A stretch of 64,000 nt of DNA from Loktanella fryxellensis (GTDB taxonomy: Bacteria; Pseudomonadota; Alphaproteobacteria; Rhodobacterales; Rhodobacteraceae). The stretch is from assembly GCF_900110065.1 (NCBI RefSeq), contig NZ_FOCI01000009.1, positions 62,001-126,000 on the forward strand. Reading direction: 5' to 3'. The translations under genes were made by a program, and so were the position numbers. How positions within the stretch are numbered: the first letter of the stretch is position 1; every line of letters starts with the position of its first letter. The notes beneath the pieces were generated by a model. It saw only the letters and a list, made by a program, of their open reading frames with translations, was not told the DNA's origin and did not search any database. Shown piece after piece: positions 53,041 to 62,515 of the stretch.

Positions 53041-54657
53041 TCAGCTTGCCGCCGCGCGCCCGGCATCGCCGATCAGCACCACGGGTCGCGCCGTGTCGGT
53101 CATGCGATCGACCGGCAGCGTGAATCGCACCAGTGTCATTCCGCCACCGATCGCGCTGACCTCGCAGTCGATGCGGCGACCCGTCGTCAGGATCAGGCGA
53201 TCCGTCAGAACCGGCCGGTCGTGGCGCAGGCGGCCGAAATCCTCGATGTCGCGCCACAGCGGGCTGGGGGCGGCGCGCATCTTCCAGATCCGCAGGGCGC
53301 CCCGCAGGTCGTGCACGGTCATCTGCAAGTCGCTGTCGGTCTGCCAGATCCTGTCGTAGGCCGCATTCGTCAGCATCAGGGTATTGCTGGCCGAAAACAC
53401 GGCCACCGCGTCTGGCAGCGCATTCATGACGGCTTGCGACGTCTCGATCTCCGACCGGAAGCGGCGGGTCAGCGACACTTCTGCACTGATGTCCTCGAAC
53501 AGGAAGGCCAGCGCGCCGTCTGGGTGCGGGCGTCCCGTCACGCGAAAGGTCTGCCCGTCCGTCAGGTCCCAGCGTTCGGCATAGGTGCCGTCATGCGCCG
53601 CCGCTTCGAGGGCCGAGAACTGTTCGCGCCACGTCGGATAATGTTTGGGTTCCGGCAGCTTCCGCATCTCGCGCAAGCGGTCCAGCACCATGTCGAGACT
53701 GGGTCGGGCGGACAGGAAACCGAACGGCAGCCCCGTCATCTCCAACAGCGCGGGGTTGAAGATCACCAATTGCCGCTTGCGGTTGAAGATGGCGAGGCCG
53801 GTGGACAGGTGCGCAAAGGTCTTGGACAGGATCTGCTGGAAATCGCGCTGGGCCTGTTCGGCGCGGACCGTCGCATTGGCGTCGCTGGCGTAATAGATCA
53901 CCGATCCGTCGTGCGGCAGCGCCGTCACCTCGAACCAGTGTTCCGCCTTTTCACCGGACAGTTGCAGCGCATGACGCCCGCCCGTGGTGCGGGGATCGCC
54001 CGGGTCCGGTGGCTGCACGTCCGCAAACAGCCGCTCGCCTGGCCAGACCCGTCCGTGATGTGCCATGGTCTGTGCGCCCTGCGGCCGCATCCTGTCTGCA
54101 TAGGACAGATAGGCGGCGTTGGCCCAGTTCAGTGCGCCTGTCGCATCCTCTCGCCAGATCAGTTGCGGCGTTTCGCGCGCGATCAGGCGCAGCAGGTTCA
54201 ACTCGTCCATCAGGCTGGCCCGTTCGAGATCGGCCATGCGGCTGGTCGCAGCCGTGTCGCCGGCCGACAGGCTGATGCGCGTCAGGCCATCGACCGCCTG
54301 CACCGTCAGGCACAGGTTCGGGTCCCGCGCGCCGTGCAGCACGACCCGCGCGCCCACGCCGAGGGTGGCGCACACGTGCTGCAGGGTCGGGAACGGCCCC
54401 TGCAGCACGTGGAACAGGGCGGCCTGATCGGTCATGGTTTCCGCCGTCTGCGCGATCAGCGCCGCCCCCGTGGGCGAGGCATCCACAAGCGTCGCACCGT
54501 CGAACAGGAAAACGGGTGTCGCGCTGATGGGCAAGCGCGTCGCAATCGCCGGTGCACCGCGTGTCAGCAGGCGCAGCGACTGCACAAGACCGAACAGCCC
54601 GACACCGATCAAAGTGACGGCTGCAGCGTAACGCAGCATCTGCGCCATCGTATCCAT
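53041..54657 (-). CDS. Membrane-anchored multi-PAS protein without a recognisable output domain
   Basis: A 538-residue protein with one membrane segment at about 8-28. Three PAS-like modules follow: about 50-140 (weak), 155-265 (LIWREDATGALNWANAAYLS), 285-385 (HLSTGLAIFNRKRQLVIFNP and LPFGFLS), and 410-520 (VMNALPDAVAVFSASNTLML). Conserved elements fit PAS/PAC sensors, as in FLFEDIS. There is no HATPase, GGDEF, EAL or HTH domain; the C-terminal 60 residues are a short beta-rich segment. It lies between tsaE and regB on the same strand. Function unknown. Confidence 0.7.
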   Translation of the reverse strand: MDTMAQMLRYAAAVTLIGVGLFGLVQSLRLLTRGAPAIATRLPISATPVFLFDGATLVDASPTGAALIAQTAETMTDQAALFHVLQGPFPTLQHVCATLGVGARVVLHGARDPNLCLTVQAVDGLTRISLSAGDTAATSRMADLERASLMDELNLLRLIARETPQLIWREDATGALNWANAAYLSYADRMRPQGAQTMAHHGRVWPGERLFADVQPPDPGDPRTTGGRHALQLSGEKAEHWFEVTALPHDGSVIYYASDANATVRAEQAQRDFQQILSKTFAHLSTGLAIFNRKRQLVIFNPALLEMTGLPFGFLSARPSLDMVLDRLREMRKLPEPKHYPTWREQFSALEAAAHDGTYAERWDLTDGQTFRVTGRPHPDGALAFLFEDISAEVSLTRRFRSEIETSQAVMNALPDAVAVFSASNTLMLTNAAYDRIWQTDSDLQMTVHDLRGALRIWKMRAAPSPLWRDIEDFGRLRHDRPVLTDRLILTTGRRIDCEVSAIGGGMTLVRFTLPVDRMTDTARPVVLIGDAGRAAAS

Positions 54658-54751
54658 TGTCCGAATCCCCGCGCTGCCAACCCACGGACTCTTGCCACGC
54701 CGAGGTTAACAGCCGCTTAACCCTCGATCAGGCGACAGGGCTGGGACGGCG

Positions 54752-56149
54752 TCACGGCAGGATCGGCTGGTTCTGCCCCAGGACGGGATGCAGTCCGGGC
54801 GCGCTGCGCGACAGGGCGCGCATGGGCCACATGACGGTAACGATGGCACCCGCCGCGATGCCGTCCATGTCGTCGTCGGGTTTCTGGCGCGGCCCGTTGG
54901 CAAAGGTCAGTTGCGCGCCGGACCGTTCCAGCAGGGTCTTGGCGATGAACAGCCCCAGCCCCATGCCCTCGTAACCGGGCCGCCGCAGACCATCCAGCCC
55001 GCCACGCCTGCGCCGCACGAAAGGGTCGCCGATGCGTCCGATCACCGATTGTGGAAAACCGAACCCGTCGTCGGTGATCCGCACGAAGACCTGCGTATCG
55101 GTCCAGTTCACGTCGATTTCGACCCGGCTTTCGGAAAAGTCGACGGCGTTCTGGATCAGGTTGCGCAGGCCGTGGACGATCTCTGGCCGGCGGGAAATCA
55201 CGGGCTGCGGGCGATCCGACCCGGGCTCTGCGGTAATGTCGAACAGCACGTCGCGGCCTCGCCGCAGATGGGGTTCCGCGGATTCGCGCACGACGGTTTC
55301 CAGCAGGGCGGTGCGCAGGTGCAGGTCGTCCTTGCCGGCGCGGCCCATGGAATGCAGGATGTCGCGGCACCGGTCCGCCTGACTGCGGATCAGTTCCACG
55401 TCGTCGCGCAACTCGGGGTGGTCCGCCAGTTCGTCCAGCAACTCTGCGCTGACCAGCTTGATCGTGGCCAGCGGCGTGCCGAGTTCGTGGGCGGCGGCTG
55501 CGACGACGCCGCCCAGATCCGTCAGCTTCTGTTCGCGCGCCAGCGCCAGCTGCGTCGCCAGAAGCGCATCGCCCATGGCGTTCATCTCGGTCGTGATCTG
55601 GCGGGCGTAGATCCCGAGGAATACGACGCCGATGACCAGCGACACCCAGAAGCCGAAGTGGAACATCGGCGGCAAGAGCAGGACGGTGCCGTCCTGCATC
55701 TGCAACGGCACCGACACGGCCCCGATGACCGAGATCATGGCGATCGCGAGTGCGGCGAGCGCAAGGAAGCTGGTCAGATGCAGCACCGTGGCCGCGATCG
55801 TCACGGGGGCGAGGATCAGCAGGGCGAAGGGATTGTTCAAACCACCCGTCAGATACAGCAGCAGCGACAGCTGCACGATGTCGAAGGCCATCATGGCGCT
55901 CGCTTCGCGCTCTGACAGGCGCTTGTTCTCGGGATAGACGAAACTGCTGACGAGGTTGACGAGGATGGCCGCACCGATGGTCATGGCGGGCGGGCCGGCA
56001 TCCACGTTCAGGCCGTAAAGCCGCGTCGCCACGAGGATGGCCACGATCTGGCCGCCGATGGCGAACCATCGCAGGATGAGGAGCGTGCGCAGCCGCACCC
56101 AGTTGCTGCGCTCGCGGTCCTGAAGCGCGTCGAGGTCGTCGGAAATCAT
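54752..56149 (-). CDS. regB: Redox sensor histidine kinase RegB/PrrB
   Basis: Membrane kinase that senses redox state through quinones and a reactive cysteine. The 465-residue protein has six hydrophobic segments, the quinone-site GGLNNPF (102-108), the H-box HELGTPLATIK with His221, the redox Cys in DRCRDIL (Cys261), and the ATP-binding domain with NLIQNAVDFS and GMGLGLFIAK. All functional residues known from Rhodobacter RegB are present. It is divergent from senC-regA, sharing a 94-base control region. Confidence 0.95.
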   Translation of the reverse strand: MISDDLDALQDRERSNWVRLRTLLILRWFAIGGQIVAILVATRLYGLNVDAGPPAMTIGAAILVNLVSSFVYPENKRLSEREASAMMAFDIVQLSLLLYLTGGLNNPFALLILAPVTIAATVLHLTSFLALAALAIAMISVIGAVSVPLQMQDGTVLLLPPMFHFGFWVSLVIGVVFLGIYARQITTEMNAMGDALLATQLALAREQKLTDLGGVVAAAAHELGTPLATIKLVSAELLDELADHPELRDDVELIRSQADRCRDILHSMGRAGKDDLHLRTALLETVVRESAEPHLRRGRDVLFDITAEPGSDRPQPVISRRPEIVHGLRNLIQNAVDFSESRVEIDVNWTDTQVFVRITDDGFGFPQSVIGRIGDPFVRRRRGGLDGLRRPGYEGMGLGLFIAKTLLERSGAQLTFANGPRQKPDDDMDGIAAGAIVTVMWPMRALSRSAPGLHPVLGQNQPILP

Positions 56150-56243
56150 GGGCCGCCCTGCGTCAAGGAATTGTGCGCGATTGTCCCATTGTTACGAAGC
56201 CCGCGATGCGCGATCAATGCGGCGCTTTGGGAAAGGGATCACG

Positions 56244-56849
56244 ATGACACGCACGACAGCCTTGCTGGCGGGAACCGCGCTTTTGGCGCTTCTGGGCGGT
56301 ACCTATGCGCTGACGATGGGTCGGGCGGACGCGACCAGCTGTTTCACCAGCACCGTCGCGGGTGCCGACATCGGCGGGCCGTTCACGCTGGTCGATGGCA
56401 CGGAGGTCACGGTGACCGATGCGGACGTCATCACTGAACCCACGCTGATCTATTTCGGCTACAGCTTTTGTCCCGACGTGTGCCCGATCGACAATGCGCG
56501 CAACGCGCAGGCCGTCGATCTGCTGGCCGAGGACGGCTACAGCGCCACGCCGGTATTCGTCACCGTCGATCCCGAACGCGACACGCCAGAGGTGGTGGGC
56601 GCCTATGTGCAGAACTTTTCGGACAAGATGATCGGCCTGTCGGGCAGCCCCGAACAGGTCAAGGCGGCGGCGGACGCCTATCGGGTGTCCTATTCCCGTG
56701 CCGACGCGGATCCGGACTTCTACCTCGTGAACCATTCGGTGTTCACCTATCTGATGATGCCCGAGACCGGGTTCGCCACGTTCTTTCGCCGTGACGAGAC
56801 GCCGGAGCAGGTCGCCGCACAGGTGGCCTGCGCCATCGAAGCTGCCTGA
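56244..56849 (+). CDS. senC: SCO1/SenC/PrrC family copper-binding protein
   Basis: Helps insert copper into cytochrome oxidase and affects RegBA signalling. The 201-residue protein has an N-terminal membrane anchor (about 5-24), the copper site FGYSFCPDVCP (Cys76, Cys80) and the conserved His164 in LVNHSVFTYL. Length is typical. Located between regB and regA, as in photosynthetic relatives. Confidence 0.93.
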   Translation: MTRTTALLAGTALLALLGGTYALTMGRADATSCFTSTVAGADIGGPFTLVDGTEVTVTDADVITEPTLIYFGYSFCPDVCPIDNARNAQAVDLLAEDGYSATPVFVTVDPERDTPEVVGAYVQNFSDKMIGLSGSPEQVKAAADAYRVSYSRADADPDFYLVNHSVFTYLMMPETGFATFFRRDETPEQVAAQVACAIEAA

Positions 56850-56855
56850 GGCCGG

Positions 56856-56883
56856 TTGATTACGTCCGTCAGAAACCTAAATC
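56856..56883 (+). promoter_or_regulatory. Possible regA promoter
   Basis: TTGATT, a 16-base spacer and TAAATC, ending about 26 bases before the regA start. Matches to sigma-70-like boxes are partial; regA may also be read from the senC promoter. Confidence 0.3.
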
Positions 56884-56909
56884 AGTTCAAACACCAAGGA
56901 TCATGGGAT

Positions 56910-57461
56910 ATGGAACAAGACGCGCTGGACCTCGGGCCCGACAGGACGCTGTTGCTCGTCGATGACGACGAGGCTTTCGTCAAGCGGCTGGCCAAGGCGA
57001 TGGAGAAGCGTGGCTTCGAGGTCGAGACCGCCGAGAGCGTGGCGGATGGTCGCAGCATCGTCACCCAACGACCGCCTGCCTATGCGGTCGTCGACCTGCG
57101 ACTGGAGGATGGCAACGGTCTTGACGTGGTCGAGTTGCTGCGCGAACGCCGGCCGGATTCGCGCATCGTCGTGCTGACCGGTTACGGTGCCATCGCCACA
57201 GCCGTGGCGGCGGTCAAGATCGGCGCGATCGACTATCTTGCGAAACCTGCCGATGCCACGGACGTGACAAGCGCCCTGCTGGCCCGCAAGGACGAGCTGC
57301 CGCCGCCCCCCGACAATCCGATGAGCGCCGACCGCGTGCGGTGGGAGCACATCCAGCGCGTCTACGAGCTGTGCGACCGCAACGTCAGCGAAACCGCCCG
57401 TCGTTTGTCGATGCACCGTCGCACCCTGCAGCGCATCCTGGCGAAACGCAGCCCGCGCTAG
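56910..57461 (+). CDS. regA: Response regulator RegA/PrrA
   Basis: Phosphorylated by RegB, controls redox-responsive genes. The 183-residue protein has the acidic pocket (Asp18, Asp19), the phosphoacceptor Asp62 in VDLRLEDGNG, the switch Thr90 and Lys112, a proline-rich linker (ELPPPPDNPMSADRV) and a Fis-type helix-turn-helix, NVSETARRLSMHRRTLQRIL, near-identical in known RegA. ATG at MEQDALDLGPDR was chosen from an in-frame upstream start. Confidence 0.96.
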   Translation: MEQDALDLGPDRTLLLVDDDEAFVKRLAKAMEKRGFEVETAESVADGRSIVTQRPPAYAVVDLRLEDGNGLDVVELLRERRPDSRIVVLTGYGAIATAVAAVKIGAIDYLAKPADATDVTSALLARKDELPPPPDNPMSADRVRWEHIQRVYELCDRNVSETARRLSMHRRTLQRILAKRSPR

Positions 57462-57470
57462 GGTCTGTTT

Positions 57471-58061
57471 TCAGATGCCGGCCAGCAGCGCCGCATGGCG
57501 TGCGGTGAAATCGGTGCGGACCTGCACGGGCGGTCGCAACGCAATCGACAGCGTGGCGATCAGTGCCGCGTCCTGACGGCCAAAGAACCGGTCGGCCTCG
57601 GGTTCTGAGAAACCGGCGATCTGCACCGCCTCCAGCCATGCGGACACGCTGTCGGCGGCCTTTATCCGGCGTTTCACCTTGTCCGGCAGCACCGCGGGCA
57701 GGCCGAAGCGTAGGTGGATCGCGGCGGTCAGGCGGGCGTCCAGATCCTTGTAGGCCGGTCCGATCGCCGCCTTGACCGGCGAGATCATGTCGCCGATCAC
57801 ATATTCCGGCGCATCGTGCAGCAGCGCCGCCAGCCGCCAGCGATCCGACACGCCGGGGTTCTGGCGGGCGAAGATCTGTTCCACCAGCAACGAATGCTCT
57901 GCCACAGAGTATGCATAGTCGCCCAGCGTCTGCCCGTTCCACCGCGCAACAAAGGCAAGGCCGTGCGCGATGTCCGCGATTTCGACATCCATCGGCGTGG
58001 GGTCCAGCAGGTCGAGGCGGCGCCCTGACAGCATCCTTTGCCAGGCACGGGGTTGTTTCAT
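57471..58061 (-). CDS. HD-domain phosphohydrolase (YfbR-like)
   Basis: A 196-residue protein of the HD superfamily. The metal site is built from [23 protein letters not shown] and KAADS. The order [20 protein letters not shown] then [18 protein letters not shown] is known in a conserved group often called HD family hydrolase; 5'-nucleotidase activity, as in YfbR, is plausible but not shown. Convergent on regA with a 9-base gap, divergent from ahcY. Confidence 0.82.
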   Translation of the reverse strand: MKQPRAWQRMLSGRRLDLLDPTPMDVEIADIAHGLAFVARWNGQTLGDYAYSVAEHSLLVEQIFARQNPGVSDRWRLAALLHDAPEYVIGDMISPVKAAIGPAYKDLDARLTAAIHLRFGLPAVLPDKVKRRIKAADSVSAWLEAVQIAGFSEPEADRFFGRQDAALIATLSIALRPPVQVRTDFTARHAALLAGI

Positions 58062-58135
58062 GGTGCCATTCCGCTGCGACAGGTCGTTCGTTGTTTCACT
58101 GGGCCCACTATGCTATCGCCCGCGCCAAAGATGAA

Positions 58136-58148
58136 GTGCAAGGAGCAC
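58136..58148 (+). promoter_or_regulatory. Small hairpin holding the ahcY ribosome site in its loop
   Basis: GTGC-AAGGA-GCAC: the Shine-Dalgarno bases lie in the loop or just inside the stem, 6 bases before the ATG. It could modulate start access. It does not by itself match a known SAH riboswitch. Confidence 0.35.
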
Positions 58149-58154
58149 AAGCGG

Positions 58155-59543
58155 ATGACCACGGATTACATCGTCAAGGATATCGCCCTCGCCGCCTTTG
58201 GCCGCAAGGAACTGGACATCGCCGAAACAGAGATGCCGGGCCTGATGGCCTGCCGCGACGAATTCGGCACGACGAAGCCGCTGGCCGGTGCCCGCATCGT
58301 GGGCTCCCTGCACATGACGATCCAGACTGCGGTGCTGATCGAAACGCTGACCGCCCTCGGTGCCGACGTGCGCTGGGCGTCATGCAACATCTTTTCGACG
58401 CAGGACCATGCCGCCGCCGCCATCGCAGAGGCGGGCGTGCCCGTCTTCGCGATCAAGGGTCAGAGCCTGGAAGAGCATTGGGACTACCTCGACAAGTCCT
58501 TCCAGTTCGCGGACGGACCGAACATGATCCTCGACGATGGCGGCGATGCGACGCTCTACGTCCTGCTTGGCGCGCGCGCCGAGGCGGGAGAGGAGATCAT
58601 CCCGGTCCCCCAGTCCGAAGAAGAAGAGGTGATCAAGAAGCAGATCGCCAAACGCCTGGCGCAGTCGCCCGGCTGGTTCACGAAGGTCCGCGACGCGATC
58701 AAGGGTGTGTCCGAGGAAACCACGACCGGCGTGCATCGCCTGTATGATCTGCACAAGAACGGCCAACTGCCGTTCCCTGCGATCAACGTGAACGATTCAG
58801 TGACCAAGTCGAAGTTCGACAACAAGTATGGCTGCAAGGAGTCGCTGGTCGACGGCATCCGCCGCGCCACCGACACCATGATGGCCGGCAAGGTCGCCGT
58901 CGTCTGCGGTTACGGTGACGTGGGCAAGGGATCCGCCGCCTCTCTCGCCGGTGCCGGTGCCCGCGTGAAGGTGACCGAGGTCGATCCGATCTGCGCCCTG
59001 CAGGCGGCGATGGACGGGTTCGAGGTCGTGCTGCTGGAGGATGTGGTCGGGTCAGCCGACATCTTTATCACCACGACGGGCAACAAGGACATCATCCGCA
59101 TCGAGCATATGCGCGAGATGAAGGACATGGCGATCGTCGGCAACATCGGCCACTTCGACAACGAGATTCAGGTCGCCGCGCTGAAGAACCACAAGTGGAC
59201 GAACATCAAGGAACAGGTGGACATGATCGAGATGCCGTCGGGCTCTCGCATCATCCTGCTGTCCGAAGGTCGACTGCTGAACCTCGGCAATGCCACGGGT
59301 CACCCGTCATTCGTCATGTCCGCGTCGTTCACCAATCAGGTGCTGGCGCAGATCGAACTCTGGACAAAGGGCGACGAATACCAGCCCGGCGTCTACATCC
59401 TGCCCAAGAAACTGGACGAGAAGGTGGCCCGCCTGCACCTTGCGCGGATCGGCGTGAAGCTGACCGAGCTGAAGAAGGATCAGGCGGATTACATCGGCGT
59501 CACCGTCGATGGCCCGTTCAAGCCGGAACACTACCGCTACTGA
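58155..59543 (+). CDS. ahcY: Adenosylhomocysteinase
   Basis: Hydrolyses S-adenosylhomocysteine to adenosine and homocysteine, keeping methylation going. The 462-residue protein has [30 protein letters not shown], the NAD site [15 protein letters not shown] near 250-264, [12 protein letters not shown] and the C-terminal KPEHYRY. The start at [10 protein letters not shown] follows an AAGGAGC site. A strong terminator follows. Confidence 0.97.
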   Translation: MTTDYIVKDIALAAFGRKELDIAETEMPGLMACRDEFGTTKPLAGARIVGSLHMTIQTAVLIETLTALGADVRWASCNIFSTQDHAAAAIAEAGVPVFAIKGQSLEEHWDYLDKSFQFADGPNMILDDGGDATLYVLLGARAEAGEEIIPVPQSEEEEVIKKQIAKRLAQSPGWFTKVRDAIKGVSEETTTGVHRLYDLHKNGQLPFPAINVNDSVTKSKFDNKYGCKESLVDGIRRATDTMMAGKVAVVCGYGDVGKGSAASLAGAGARVKVTEVDPICALQAAMDGFEVVLLEDVVGSADIFITTTGNKDIIRIEHMREMKDMAIVGNIGHFDNEIQVAALKNHKWTNIKEQVDMIEMPSGSRIILLSEGRLLNLGNATGHPSFVMSASFTNQVLAQIELWTKGDEYQPGVYILPKKLDEKVARLHLARIGVKLTELKKDQADYIGVTVDGPFKPEHYRY

Positions 59544-59562
59544 GGCGGATTTCCACGAAAGC

Positions 59563-59592
59563 CGCCCCTGCATCCGCAGGGGCGGTTTTTTC
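59563..59592 (+). terminator. Intrinsic terminator of ahcY
   Basis: A perfect 10-bp stem, CCGCCCCTGC with GCAGGGGCGG, around ATCC, followed directly by six T. It begins 19 bases after the ahcY stop. The clearest terminator in the window. Confidence 0.95.
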
Positions 59593-59659
59593 TTGTCCCA
59601 AAGCAGGTTTCACGCCTAGGTTTACGCTGCGGCACCCTGCCGCCCGGAGAGTGTGTGAT

Positions 59660-60001
59660 ATGGGCAAGAGAGACGATCTGATCGCAACCTATGCCGCCGA
59701 TCTGCGCGACAAGTTCGGTGTGACCGCCGACATGGACCTGCTGACCAAGGTCACCATCGGCTGCGGTCCTGTGATCTACAGCGACGACGCCAGCACCGTG
59801 GCAGGCAGCGACAAGGCAGAATTGCAGCGCATCGTCGACGGTTTCCTGAATAAGAAGCTTGGCCTGCCCGACGGGCCCGACCTGATGGCCGGTGTGGATG
59901 CGGTGATCGAGACCTACGGTCGGTCGAACCGCAGCAAATATCGCGCCGTGGTCTATTATCTGCTGACCACGCATTTCGGCAAACAGTCCGTCTACGGCTA
60001 G
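59660..60001 (+). CDS. DUF2853 family protein
   Basis: A 113-residue soluble protein, MGKRDDLIATYAADLRDKFG, then DLLTKVTIGCGPVIYSDDAS and SNRSKYRAVVYYLLTTHFGK. This pattern matches the DUF2853 family, whose function is not known. The ATG is preceded by GGAGAGTGTG. Its TAG stop shares a CTAG palindrome with the stop of the convergent EVE gene. Confidence 0.82.
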   Translation: MGKRDDLIATYAADLRDKFGVTADMDLLTKVTIGCGPVIYSDDASTVAGSDKAELQRIVDGFLNKKLGLPDGPDLMAGVDAVIETYGRSNRSKYRAVVYYLLTTHFGKQSVYG

Positions 60002-60408
60002 GTCAGCCCGCCCATCCGCAGCACCTGCGCCCATTCAGCGGGCGTTACCGGCTGCACCGACAGGCGGCTGTTGCGCACCAGCACCATGTCGGACAAGGCA
60101 GGCTCCGCCTTGATCGCATCCAGCGTGACCGGGCGGGGCAGGGGGCGGTCTGCCTTCACGTCGACGCAGACCCATTTGTCATCGTCCGCCGTGCTGTCGG
60201 GGTGGGCGGTCGCCATCACGGTCATGATGCCGACGATCTCTAGCCCCGTGCGCGAGTGATAGAAGAACCCGGTGTCGCCCACGGCCATGTCGCGCATGAA
60301 ATTGCGGGCCTGATAGTTGCGCACGCCGTCCCATTCCGACACGCCCTTGGCCACCAGATGATCCCATCCGAACACCTCCGGCTCTGACTTGAACAACCAA
60401 TGGGCCAT
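59998..60408 (-). CDS. EVE-domain protein
   Basis: A 136-residue single EVE domain (PUA-like fold, thought to bind modified bases in DNA or RNA). The signature HWLFKSEPEVFGWDHL, GVRNYQARNFMRDM, VGDTGFFYHS and the C-terminal LVRNSRLSVQPVT are typical. It abuts gpsA (1-base gap), probably in the tsaD-gpsA operon. Confidence 0.92.
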   Translation of the reverse strand: MAHWLFKSEPEVFGWDHLVAKGVSEWDGVRNYQARNFMRDMAVGDTGFFYHSRTGLEIVGIMTVMATAHPDSTADDDKWVCVDVKADRPLPRPVTLDAIKAEPALSDMVLVRNSRLSVQPVTPAEWAQVLRMGGLT

Positions 60409-60409
60409 G

Positions 60410-61360
60410 TCATTCCTCTTTCAACGGACGGGCAAGCAGGCTCTGCAATGCGGTTTCGACACTGATCAGCCCCTCGGACAGGGCGGCGACGACGGCGCAG
60501 ATCGGCAGGTCGATGCCGCGATCCGCGCCCAGCAGCGTGACGGCGCGGGATGTGGCGGCGCCTTCGACGGTCTGTGTGGGATCGGCGGCAGCGCCGGCCC
60601 CCCGCGCCAGACCAAAGCGGTAATTCCGCGACAGGTCGGACGTGCAGGTCAGCGCCAGATCGCCCAGCCCGGACAAACCGTTCAGCGTTTGCGGATCGGC
60701 CCCCAATGCCTGCGCCAGGCGCTGCATTTCCGCAAAGCCCCGCGTCATCAACGCCGCCCGCGCACTGTCGCCCAGCCCCGCGCCGATGGCCACGCCGCAG
60801 GCGATGGCGATGACGTTCTTCAACGCGCCGCCCAGTTCCGCGCCAGTGGTATCGGTCGTGCGATACAGGCGCAGGGTGGATGTGGACAGGCCTTGTTGCA
60901 GGGCCATTCCGGCACGGTCGTCGGCACAGGCAAGCGTCAGTGCGGTCGGCAGGCCGCGTGCGATGTCGGCGGCGAACGACGGCCCCGTCAGGATTGCAGG
61001 CATGGCATCGGGCAGCGTCGCACGGATCGTCGCCACCGGCCCGGTCAGGGTGTGCAGGTCGATCCCCTTGCAACAGGCAACCAGCACCCTGTCATGCAGC
61101 GTGTTCGCATGGATCGTCAGCACCTTGCGCAGGGTCTGCGCCGGCACGGCCAACAGGATCGCATCCGCCTGCGTCAGATCCGCAATGTCGTCCGTCACCA
61201 CGATGCCGTCGGGCAGGGCGACACCGGGCAGATGACGGCTGCGCCGGGTCGTCGCCAGATCGTGCGTGTCCCGTGCCCACAACGTCACGCCCCGCCCATC
61301 CCGCGCGAGGGCGACGGCCAGCGCCGTGCCGAAGGCACCGGCACCGACGACGCCGATCAC
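60410..61360 (-). CDS. gpsA: NAD(P)H-dependent glycerol-3-phosphate dehydrogenase
   Basis: Makes sn-glycerol-3-phosphate for phospholipids. With a GTG start overlapping the tsaD stop (GTGA), the protein has the Rossmann site [13 protein letters not shown] (3-15), [20 protein letters not shown] with a catalytic Lys in [11 protein letters not shown], and GLGDLALTC. 316 residues is usual. Longer in-frame starts lie within tsaD. Confidence 0.96.
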   Translation of the reverse strand: MIGVVGAGAFGTALAVALARDGRGVTLWARDTHDLATTRRSRHLPGVALPDGIVVTDDIADLTQADAILLAVPAQTLRKVLTIHANTLHDRVLVACCKGIDLHTLTGPVATIRATLPDAMPAILTGPSFAADIARGLPTALTLACADDRAGMALQQGLSTSTLRLYRTTDTTGAELGGALKNVIAIACGVAIGAGLGDSARAALMTRGFAEMQRLAQALGADPQTLNGLSGLGDLALTCTSDLSRNYRFGLARGAGAAADPTQTVEGAATSRAVTLLGADRGIDLPICAVVAALSEGLISVETALQSLLARPLKEE

Positions 61361-62445
61361 GCCTTGGCTCCTTTCCGGCCGGACCCCAGCATCGCGGTGG
61401 CGGTGCCGTCCAGCGGCCAGCGGGGGCGGGCGGACAGGGTCATGTCGTCCACGTCGCCGCGAGCCAGTCGGTGGAACGCCGCATGGGCGATCATCGCGGC
61501 GTTGTCGGTGCACAACGCCAGCGGGGGGGCCGTGAACCGGACGCCGCGTTCCTCGCACAGCCCGGCCAGTGCCGTGCGGATCGGGGCATTGGCGGCGACG
61601 CCACCGGCGACGGCCAGCACGGGTGCGGCGGGGTCCAGCGCCAGATACAGGTCCAGCGCACGGGCCGTCTTGATCCGCAAGACGTCGGTCATCGCGGCCT
61701 GAAATCCTGCGGCCAGATCCGCCTGATCGGCCTGCGTCAGGGTCTGATCAGGCCCCATCGCCCCGTCCCGTGCCCGCAGCAGCGCGGTCTTCAACCCCGA
61801 GAAACTCATGTCGCAATCGGCGCGGTCCAGCAGCGGGCGGGGCAGGGCAAAGCGCTTCGGATCGCCGTGTGCCGCCGCCTGTTCCACCGCAGGTCCGCCC
61901 GGCTGCGGCAGCCCAAGCAGGCGGGCGGTCTTGTCGAACGCCTCGCCGGGGGCGTCGTCGATGGTGCCGCCGATGCGCTGGAAACGGTCAGCGTCGTGGA
62001 CGATCAGAAACTGGCAATGCCCGCCAGACACCAGCAGCATCAGATAGGGGAACGCCACCCCATCGGTCAGTACCGGCGTTAGTGCATGCCCCGCCAGATG
62101 GTTCACCCCGATAAGCGGCAGACCCGTCGCAGCCGCCAGCCCCTTGGCGCACATCACGCCGGACAGCACGCCGCCGATCAGGCCGGGACCGGCAGTCACC
62201 GCGATGGCATCGCAGTCCCGCAAGGCCACATGCGCCTGCAACAGAGCCTGTTCCACGCAGACATCGACCTTTTCCGCATGCGCGCGCGCCGCGATTTCCG
62301 GCACGACGCCGCCGAAGGCCGCATGCAGCGCGCCTTGCCCGTGGACGACCGACGACAGGATCGTCGTGCCGTCCGGTGTCTGCCGCACGACCGCGGCAGC
62401 GGTATCGTCGCAACTGCTTTCGATACCGAGAATGGTGCGGATCAT
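61357..62445 (-). CDS. tsaD: tRNA N6-threonylcarbamoyladenosine synthase TsaD
   Basis: Transfers threonylcarbamoyl to A37 of ANN-decoding tRNAs. The 362-residue protein has [15 protein letters not shown] at 6-20, the iron-binding His116 and His120 in [35 protein letters not shown] and [12 protein letters not shown]. It is divergent from hemD with a 70-base gap. Confidence 0.97.
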   Translation of the reverse strand: MIRTILGIESSCDDTAAAVVRQTPDGTTILSSVVHGQGALHAAFGGVVPEIAARAHAEKVDVCVEQALLQAHVALRDCDAIAVTAGPGLIGGVLSGVMCAKGLAAATGLPLIGVNHLAGHALTPVLTDGVAFPYLMLLVSGGHCQFLIVHDADRFQRIGGTIDDAPGEAFDKTARLLGLPQPGGPAVEQAAAHGDPKRFALPRPLLDRADCDMSFSGLKTALLRARDGAMGPDQTLTQADQADLAAGFQAAMTDVLRIKTARALDLYLALDPAAPVLAVAGGVAANAPIRTALAGLCEERGVRFTAPPLALCTDNAAMIAHAAFHRLARGDVDDMTLSARPRWPLDGTATAMLGSGRKGAKA

Positions 62446-62515
62446 GGGATCCCCCTGTTGCGCCGGGACACGTCGCAGGTAACACTGCCCGCCTGTCCAC
62501 ACAACACGGGCCGCG

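Noticed and set aside
52963-54720. 585-codon plus-strand frame opposite the PAS protein
   Set aside because: No recognisable domain, Arg/Gln/His-rich; the minus-strand frame shows repeated PAS patterns and a membrane anchor.
58062-58154. Known SAH or SAM/SAH riboswitch upstream of ahcY
   Set aside because: The leader is short and I could not fold it into the published pseudoknot patterns by eye; only a small hairpin around the ribosome site is clear.
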